Source: Saccharomycopsis crataegensis
Taxonomy: Eukaryota; Ascomycota; Saccharomycetes; Ascoideales; Saccharomycopsidaceae
DNA length: 64,000 nucleotides
Reading direction: 5' to 3'
Assembly: GCF_037102585.1 (NCBI RefSeq)
Contig: NW_027043829.1
Span: forward strand, 3,596,001 to 3,660,000
Shown: positions 58,501 through 64,000 of the stretch, one piece after another
Layout of the letters: each line of letters opens with the position of its first letter
Position numbering within the stretch: position 1 is the first letter of the stretch
Position numbers and translations under genes: made by a program
The notes under the pieces: model-generated
The model's input: the letters and a program-made list of their open reading frames with translations, nothing else
Database searches by the model: none
What the model was told of the DNA's origin: nothing

Positions 58501-61160
58501 GTGGTTTGATCCATACTAAAAATGAAGCTATCTCTCTTATTAACGGCAGTTGTTTCAAGTTTCTTTGATTTAGTGGATCTGAAAAACAATTTCTTGAACA
58601 ATGGAGTACCATAAGACTTTTTATTCCTACCAAAGAAATTTGACAATGATGGTGATGCCGCATCCTTATTAGCATCAGGAATCTCCTCATTTTCCCCGAT
58701 AGGTTTGCTGCCATCTTCTATATTTTGTGGTTTAGCAAACTCTTCATTTAATTGATCGACGGCTTTTGTCAAACTAATTTTAGAAGAGGATTTCTCATCA
58801 TCCTGACTGGAAGAACTAACAAGATTTGCAGTACTTTTATTCTTGCCAAGTATTGTGAAAGCCGGAGTTCTATAGGCACTGATTGAGGCAGGATCACTAG
58901 TTGGCACTTGAGGCAAAGGAGTTTTTGGCCTATTGGAGGCGGTTGGGGAAATGGTACTTGCAGAAATAGAAACCGGAAGGTCTGGCTCGGTTGTTTCCAG
59001 GTTTGTTGTGGTCTCATGTTCTTCGGCTTCATCAATCGGGGCTTCCGAAATTAAGGAATTGACCGGATGAGAAGTTGGAGAAGTTTGAAGGTTAATGAAG
59101 TCACCAGTCGCAATGCTTGAAACTGAGGCCCTTGTAGACTTTCTATTGTAATTAGCAGAGTCTTTCTTGTTACTACCATCGTTGAAGAATTTATTAACCA
59201 CTCTTGATACATCAGATGAGTCATTAAGCTTTGGGGAGCTAATGGCTGAATTAGTAGTAATCGAAGTCCAGTCACTTTCATTATCGTACAAAGACACGGC
59301 ATGATCATCTTTCAAAACTTTATCAAAATTGTTGATTTTTTGGGATCTGGAAAGACGACTTGATCTGCTTGTTGATCGTGACACACGGTTATCATTTGTT
59401 GGTAATGATGAGGTGTTGGCCACTGTATCAAGGGTTGGGGTAGCGTTGTTGCTGTAACTGATTTCGTTGAAATGGAACCCATCAGAAGGTGGACTGCAAA
59501 CATCCTCAGCAGCATTTTTATTAGCATTGCAATCAGACTCCAACTGTTGCAAGAATGAATCGAGCTCAGGAATGGCCATGTCACCAGAAAGCCGCTGGGC
59601 TTTATTTGAAGGATCCACGGAATTATTGAGAACCGGTGATGATTTCTTCAGGAATTTCAAAGGAGAAACTTGATCTTTATTTTTAATACTGGTGTGGTGT
59701 TGCAAATTGAACTTTCCAGGAATAGCATTAAAGCTCTTTGGAATGTTCAAATTGATTCCTAACGCGTCCTTGAATTCCATTTGATTTTTCAACATTTGAT
59801 GCTGCTTGAAGAAACCTTCGGTTTGCTCGTAATAGAATGGGAATAATACTTTCAAGAACGGCAGCCAGTTATTGAATTGTTCTTCATCCAAAGAAGAAAT
59901 TTTGATGGTAATCAATTGTTCGCTGTTGGGTGCGGTAGGATGAACCAAGACGATTTCATTGGCAGATTTATTGACCGATCTGATGGAAAGTTGATCTTTT
60001 TGGAATGTTGGGAAAATCAAGTTTCTGCCGATACTAGAGTCGATAGCACAAATTGCTAATCCTGCGATTTCTGTGAATTTGAAATCTAATGAACCTTTAT
60101 AGCTTTCTTCAACGACATCAGTAGACACCATAGAAAATTCGGAAGTTTCGCGATTGTGAGAATTGCCGGAGCCTTGTTTTATTCCGGAGCCTTGAAGAAT
60201 TGAATCGAATACTGTATCAATGATTTCGTCATTAGCAGCGCTCAATAAGTCTTCTCGTGATTTCATTTTGGCTAATTTTTCCAACGATCTGGAAGCGTGA
60301 GATTGGTGAAGTTTTGTGTAATCATTGACTGATTTGTCACTCAATAATATCAATTCGATGATTTTCTTATTGCTGGTGACTTCATTTGGATGATGGAATT
60401 CGAATTCAAAATAATCTCTTTTTAAAATATTATTGGGGTTGAACTGACAGGTGTGCGGGTCGATTTGTCGTAAAGTTTCGAGGTTTCTGGTCATGTTAAA
60501 GTTAATTGAGAAGTAATCGACATAAAGTTTTTCATTATTGAGGTAATCCTTGATGATTTCCCATTGAATCGATGCGAATTTTGATGCTTTTTGGAAGTTG
60601 TTGGTGATTTCGACAAACATCAAGCGTAGTGACATGTCGGTGAACTTGAAATCTGGCAAGGAGTTTTCAAAATGAAGCGACATTTGATAGAATTTCGTCA
60701 ACAATTTGACGAGGGCTTTATATCTGATGAATGGCAATTTGGTTAAATTGGAGGTCATTTCCGGCAAGAAAGGGTCGTAATTGTAGTGTTGACAGTACGC
60801 GATGTAGTGGCGGTTGAATATCAAGCACCAATTGCTGACGTCTCGAAGACAGTAGATCTCGTCCAATTGGGACATATTTGACTCTGGCTTGATATATTTG
60901 TCTAATATTTTGTAAAGATCCAAATGGCTGCGGATGATGTTTTGGGTCGCGAGGACCAACGGTTTTCCCGAGGACGACGCGGATTGCGAGTAGGATAGGA
61001 GTTTTTCCAAGTTGACCAAGTATAGATTTTCATTATTTTTAAGGTCTTTCAAGTATTGGCTTCTGGAACTGATGGCGATGTCGATTTTCTTTGCTTCTGG
61101 GGAGTTAGTTTCGACGTTTAGTTCGTCAAGGACTTTCAATGACAATTTCGACACCGGCAT
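55545..61160 (-). CDS. large protein with DH-like and PH-like regions
   Basis: The 1,871-residue protein was not assigned to a named gene. Residues about 30-260 look like a RhoGEF (DH) helical bundle: SRSQYLKDLKNNENLYLVNL, LPFIRYKALVKLLTKFYQMS and similar. A PH-like region follows (about 340-475: KGSLDFKFTEIAGLAICAID, EEQFNNWLPFLKVLFPF). A long Ser-rich disordered middle has many basic patches. The C-terminus holds a second PH-like module (about 1510-1640: NCIIIYKDFYHVSFWKLNHW) and a conserved-looking end that contains KKIRFHKKSSISGKWNPIAI. A cortical role in polarity or Rho signalling is inferred. Comparison with Bud3-type proteins gave no clear motif match from memory. The start is a single ATG directly before the DH-like part. 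Confidence 0.75.
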   Translation of the reverse strand: MPVSKLSLKVLDELNVETNSPEAKKIDIAISSRSQYLKDLKNNENLYLVNLEKLLSYSQSASSSGKPLVLATQNIIRSHLDLYKILDKYIKPESNMSQLDEIYCLRDVSNWCLIFNRHYIAYCQHYNYDPFLPEMTSNLTKLPFIRYKALVKLLTKFYQMSLHFENSLPDFKFTDMSLRLMFVEITNNFQKASKFASIQWEIIKDYLNNEKLYVDYFSINFNMTRNLETLRQIDPHTCQFNPNNILKRDYFEFEFHHPNEVTSNKKIIELILLSDKSVNDYTKLHQSHASRSLEKLAKMKSREDLLSAANDEIIDTVFDSILQGSGIKQGSGNSHNRETSEFSMVSTDVVEESYKGSLDFKFTEIAGLAICAIDSSIGRNLIFPTFQKDQLSIRSVNKSANEIVLVHPTAPNSEQLITIKISSLDEEQFNNWLPFLKVLFPFYYEQTEGFFKQHQMLKNQMEFKDALGINLNIPKSFNAIPGKFNLQHHTSIKNKDQVSPLKFLKKSSPVLNNSVDPSNKAQRLSGDMAIPELDSFLQQLESDCNANKNAAEDVCSPPSDGFHFNEISYSNNATPTLDTVANTSSLPTNDNRVSRSTSRSSRLSRSQKINNFDKVLKDDHAVSLYDNESDWTSITTNSAISSPKLNDSSDVSRVVNKFFNDGSNKKDSANYNRKSTRASVSSIATGDFINLQTSPTSHPVNSLISEAPIDEAEEHETTTNLETTEPDLPVSISASTISPTASNRPKTPLPQVPTSDPASISAYRTPAFTILGKNKSTANLVSSSSQDDEKSSSKISLTKAVDQLNEEFAKPQNIEDGSKPIGENEEIPDANKDAASPSLSNFFGRNKKSYGTPLFKKLFFRSTKSKKLETTAVNKRDSFIFSMDQTTKSTVIKQSDDSMESKKNATITKPLLETPGTTVVYRGAHQAATVSTSVPKSVISKKKALDHHNTNGTKVFKSESQKRLSVVARRRSQLPASSSENFGISKAGSVTKISKSGSNPRISRKSSRTSFQNIGANVRTQSNTSLGVLKHSSSAKRLSTINGKRKRVSTTMQLEITKQQKIFDDLILNNPAPNLGDLTDNESIVSLPSPKYTNIVIPNNYSVSSLSSNDNKNVTETIEDSPIKLNINNSESFGSSLNQSGSMNSTFSSPRKLNFAGSNHSPSKSSFLSRTTTVSNSSFVTGLTHQENSNSDLKAIVEDEPANNGSLADLNDATRKPGDGINSDDEDIPIPKEDYLKEKFGKGIAGDSAPIAADDGNNDADDEQDESIHNINYLSNFGKEYEPKFLSASPSKKFRGSRLLSLRRRKSVDFEIVTKSPAKTPNSVGGNYAASPATSFVNSPASGFSTPINGSMIFSPPALPSAKKTKPYNLLENESKTSIVSGNMQRASSVRTVRSNGTNSTFNNTSKETTLTKSKDAILNDSKVSLKRKGSFDALKKIASPIPNAFTRKDKHQRELSAKTPEKHHQVPSAKPNFSPMKPTISASASGFASITDQYLANVDNCIIIYKDFYHVSFWKLNHWAPISDELLYMEVAISLEQSYLCFYKSDSLKSSLVSIKPFVILAVDSNSVVTKTKNDSCNIIEDLHDASGMFDVQLKTFNEFTKKTNLVCLRYKNYTSSINLLQALEFAQQDHTNNSMIKTRQQLSNNSGNSMFCDGVNSSVSGDTASSVSVPPSEYGKKPNLTISVSRDFVYEEPPMTAISANFEVSTPKSESGASYLSSQTPMTITPPHSSCSSSSASSSSQLNSINSHLKGLKISTNHDTVTIVKKIRFHKKSSISGKWNPIAISMLKMRRVSPGSKKFHLVITEFKTEKVLIDASIDGSTTSRIGRTGVCIAVPSMDGITVPKRPNYLVESRNQLEADELFAIFTSTR

Positions 61161-62250
61161 TGTGTGGAATGAAGCGGTGTGTGTTTTTGTTTTTGCAACT
61201 GTTTATTTTTTTTTTTTACTATGTGATAGAGACGCGAAGGAAGGAAGGAAAGAAAGAAAGAAAGACAGAATGGATGAGCAATTGCAATTGATGAGAAGGA
61301 GAGGAAAGGAAGAAAGAAGAAATAGCACAATTTAGTATAATTTTCAAGGTCTTCCCAAATAATGGCTGGCGGTTGGAGAAAAAAAAAAAAAAAAAAAAAA
61401 AAAGCTTATTGCAAAAAGGGATGGATGGGAAGAAGTCTGCTGCAATGTTGATGGGGTTTTTTTACGCGGATTGCACCAGTTTTCGTCTGCCCGCGTTTTT
61501 GTGTGTCTGTACAGGGAACACCACCACCACCACAGGCACGCTCTGACTGGCCGCCTGTACTTTATACGGAAGATGTTAGATGTTAGATGTTGTTGTGTTC
61601 TATAGGATGCTATTTATATTATATTGCACTACATACTGATCCATCTTGCAACTGCTCGATTACTCAATTACACAATTCAATTGCAAAAGTCCCTGTCCAA
61701 TTTTAGAGGGCCGTGCTACGTTGTTTAGTCTATATTTATCCCTATTATATCGTGGTTTATTAAGGAACTGATTGATTGACATCTCCACGAACTTACTGCC
61801 GATCTCCAGACATTTCACGCGTCATTTTAGGCAGATCAAACGCACCGCAACCAAACCCAGTCACCATATATAATATATTATACATATATATATATATATA
61901 TATGTACCAATTAGTTACTCGGCAGCATCGTCAATTACTACGTGGGTGTGTGTCAAGTATCTGAAGATCTAGGGTTGTATAATGCTTACATACTCTCTTA
62001 CTTACTCTCTTGTAGCCAAAACCAACCAACCATTTCCAACGCTTTGATCCACCAGCCATACATTGTTATTAGCAGGGCACTTGCATCATTAGCACCATAA
62101 ATATTTAATATTTAATGTAATGCATCCGATGGGCACTCCAGCACCGCGGGTCTTTCCCTCCCCCAGCCGATAAAAAAAAAAAATAAAAAAAGATCCGATT
62201 TTCTATCTATAACTGTTGCCATCACCATTACTATTGTCATCTCCATCACA
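61161..62250. other. divergent intergenic region with low-complexity tracts
   Basis: The upstream region of two outward genes. It has GAAAGAAAG repeats (about 61235-61265), an A run of 26 (61379-61404), CCACCACCACCAC near 61525, GTACAGG/CCTGTAC inverted 7-mers (about 61512 and 61553), three TTAGATG units near 61572-61590, and a TA repeat at about 61884-61902. No gene recognised. Confidence 0.5.
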
Positions 62251-62790
62251 ATGATCAAGAAAGGTTATAACATAGCAGCAGAAGAACAAAAAAAGCAAAA
62301 GAAAAGAGAAATCAATAAGAATAAAAACAAGCTCAAACAACAACAACAACAACAACAACAACATCATCATCATCATCATCATCATCAGGACCAGCCCAAG
62401 TATCCCAAACCTTCTTCCATCACTGATGACCGGAAATTGGGACCCAAAAGTGTATTCTTCGACCCTGAATTAAACCCCCAAGGCATAGCCCCACATGGGC
62501 TCAAAAACCATTACTATCCTTTGAAATACTCCCATGATTACCAGGCCGCTGACAAAGTGAAATCGATCCCATTACCCTCGGAACCCGTCCCGAAATATTT
62601 CAAGTTCTACGAGAAATCAGAATCATCATCATACCAAGCCCCAGAGATCATCAATGAAAACGCCAGTACCGGGGGACTAGTACCCACTGCATTATTGGTA
62701 AAGAAACGTCAAAGAAACAACCAAAAACAACCAATCAATGACAATTCCAAGAAAGTCAAATTAGAAACTGTAGCCGATGATGAATATTGA
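62251..62790 (+). CDS. small basic protein, possibly WBP11-like splicing factor
   Basis: The 179-residue protein begins with a lysine-rich helix (KKQKKREINKNKNKLK), then eight Gln and eight His codons (62338-62385). A conserved-looking region DRKLGPKSVFFDPELNPQGI leads to KSIPLPSEPVPKYFKFYEK. The basic N-terminal repeat and the SIPLP motif recall WBP11-type spliceosomal proteins, but this is a motif-level resemblance from memory. The basic C-terminus (KKRQRNNQK, NSKKVKLE) suggests a nuclear protein. The start is the first ATG after an A-rich leader. Confidence 0.6.
   Translation: MIKKGYNIAAEEQKKQKKREINKNKNKLKQQQQQQQQHHHHHHHHQDQPKYPKPSSITDDRKLGPKSVFFDPELNPQGIAPHGLKNHYYPLKYSHDYQAADKVKSIPLPSEPVPKYFKFYEKSESSSYQAPEIINENASTGGLVPTALLVKKRQRNNQKQPINDNSKKVKLETVADDEY
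62338..62385 (+). repeat. CAA and CAT trinucleotide runs
   Basis: Eight Gln codons followed directly by eight His codons in the small basic protein gene. Confidence 0.85.
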
Positions 62791-63032
62791 TATATTTAGA
62801 TATATTTAGATATATACAATATATATCTCGATACTAAATTATTCTTACAAAACAAATTATACAAGAAAATGAATGTCGCATATATATATATATATATATG
62901 GATTCTATAAAAATAACAATTTGAATAGTACGACCATGTCAACAGGAAAGTCCCAGAACAAAATAGGAAAGCAAGCAACATCAACCAACCGAATTAACAT
63001 TCTTATAGATGATTATATTAAACACCAACAGC

Positions 63033-63078
<46 letters not shown>

Positions 63079-63381
63079 GAAAAAACAACAAAGATACCCC
63101 CAAACAGCGGCTATTTAACAAGAGAATTAATTCAAAGAGACAGAGATATTTATAAGGCGTTTTCTCTTCTCCTTCTTTATGAAAGCATATACATACAAGA
63201 TAAATTACAGGCCCCGCCAAAGAAAATGAAGACAAAAAAAAAAAGAAAAAAACAATGAAGAAGGAACAAAACAAAGCAAAAACACAACAAAAAAAAAAAA
63301 GAGTGAAGAAGGAAAACCACAAAATAAGAAGCGACAACCCATGGAATTCACAATAAATCCATTTCCACTTCTCGTTATTCA
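62791..63381. other. 3' spacer with long poly(A)
   Basis: The convergent spacer has a TA repeat at about 62879-62899, a run of 35 A at 63039-63073 and several shorter A runs to 63300. A minus-strand frame at 62981-63385 is the translation of these T runs and is not a gene. Confidence 0.55.
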
Positions 63382-64000
63382 TCAAAAGTTATCCGAAAGG
63401 AATCTGATAAGAATTTCCCAAGTACCAAACATAATGATACTATTTGGAACGGTTCTCATCAAATGAGGTGTCAACCCCCCATACATCGATGCCAACCCTT
63501 CTTCCTTGACAATCAACCCAAAAGATTGAAATACCCCTTTGTACTTTAACTTCCCATTTTCCATTGGTGCTTGTCTCATTCTGGTTCGCACCACTTCGTG
63601 AGGATAACTGATCATCGAGGCACAAAACTTGGCACACCCAGCAGCCCCCGATCTGGCGGCCCATTCGTTGAAATCATCCCAACTAGATCTGACATAGTTT
63701 GGGTCTTGGGAATTTTGGATCGATTTTTTTTTCAAAACGCTCTTCATTTGTTCGTAAAGCACCCAATGGATCACCCCTTCACACGACCCCAAATACGACG
63801 CCGTCAACCCTTTGTATAACGCCCCCACCCCTTCATTTTTCACCACTTTGACCAAACAATCCCACGAATTCTTGTATTGTTTCGCCTCGCCACTCTTACT
63901 CTTATCCAATTGTAATCTGGTTTTGATCAACCAAATCGGGTTGGTTGCCGTACTGGTGGTAATACCAGCACACGCCGCTGACACCAAATGGATCCAGGTG
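63382..64000 (-). CDS. RIM2: RIM2: mitochondrial pyrimidine nucleotide carrier, 5' end outside window
   Basis: The frame is open to the window edge, so the N-terminal part is missing. The visible 206 residues contain two mitochondrial carrier signatures, TNPIWLIKTRLQL and SYPHEVVRTRMRQ, with typical three-fold repeat helices (GLTASYLGSCEGVIHWVLYE; GLTPHLMRTVPNSIIMFGTW). The segments YKNSWDC, EGVGALYKGL and PNSIIMFGTWEI match yeast Rim2 closely. Rim2 exchanges pyrimidine nucleoside triphosphates across the inner membrane and has been linked to iron and mtDNA maintenance. The C-terminus is short, as in the family. Confidence 0.93.
   Translation of the reverse strand, partial: TWIHLVSAACAGITTSTATNPIWLIKTRLQLDKSKSGEAKQYKNSWDCLVKVVKNEGVGALYKGLTASYLGSCEGVIHWVLYEQMKSVLKKKSIQNSQDPNYVRSSWDDFNEWAARSGAAGCAKFCASMISYPHEVVRTRMRQAPMENGKLKYKGVFQSFGLIVKEEGLASMYGGLTPHLMRTVPNSIIMFGTWEILIRFLSDNF

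Noticed and set aside
62981-63385. Minus-strand Phe-rich 134-codon frame
   Set aside because: Translation of poly(T) tracts in the spacer before RIM2.
1-64000. CRISPR arrays, rRNA genes, bacterial operon signals
   Set aside because: None seen. The window is yeast nuclear DNA with introns and eukaryotic tRNAs.

Overview
The window is nuclear DNA of a budding yeast, most likely of the CUG-Ser clade (Candida/Debaryomyces/Lodderomyces group). Reasons: AT-rich compact gene order; yeast orthologues throughout (PRE4, NOT4, FIS1, QCR8, BRO1, SES1, TIM9, URA3, ACF2, RIM2); short introns with GTATGT-type donors and TACTAAC-type branch points; a gene resembling the nuclear VAR1/uS3m gene of Candida species; two subfamilies of Zorro-like (L1-clade) LINEs; and a CTG codon in PRE4 at a position where the S. 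cerevisiae protein has serine. The species cannot be named from the sequence alone.

Layout. 1-3.1 kb: 3' part of an RMD8/RMD1-family gene, the spliced gene KGD4, and PRE4. 3.4-19.6 kb: a tRNA-Trp gene with an intron, and directly on its 5' side a head-to-tail array of three LINEs: a full-length element (3597-9983), a 5'-truncated element (9995-13263) and a second full-length element (13271-19587). The last two are almost identical over 3.27 kb. The duplicated target sequences (TTGAA, then AAATTTTTAA three times) show that all three entered the same stretch of about 13 bp, 50-62 bp upstream of the tRNA. Both full-length copies have open ORF1 and ORF2. 19.6-26.1 kb: EFM4-like methyltransferase, NOT4, a WD40 protein and an IRC24-like reductase. 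26.3-29.5 kb: a very divergent kinesin-like gene, followed by a gene-poor 3.2 kb. 32.6-44.7 kb: FIS1 (three exons, one of 19 nt), an unknown Ser-rich protein, an MNN11-like mannosyltransferase, QCR8 (spliced), BRO1, SES1 and an unknown basic protein. 44.8-46.9 kb: tRNA-Asn and 2 kb without a convincing gene. 46.9-64 kb: VAR1/uS3m, eIF3m, TIM9 (spliced), URA3, an AHP1-like peroxiredoxin, ACF2 (GH81 glucanase), a 1,871-residue DH-like/PH-like protein, a small basic protein and the 3' part of RIM2.

The host genes are ordinary housekeeping genes and not a functional cluster, although several are mitochondrial (KGD4, FIS1, QCR8, VAR1, TIM9, RIM2). Four small spliced genes (KGD4, FIS1, QCR8, TIM9) are hidden or split in simple ORF views and were rebuilt here from splice signals. 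The most unusual part is the tRNA-linked LINE array. Two protein-diverged subfamilies share a 3'-UTR hairpin, a short 5' UTR of about 35 nt, an ORF1 palindrome at the same distance from the start codon, and an apparent preference for the 5' flank of a tRNA gene.
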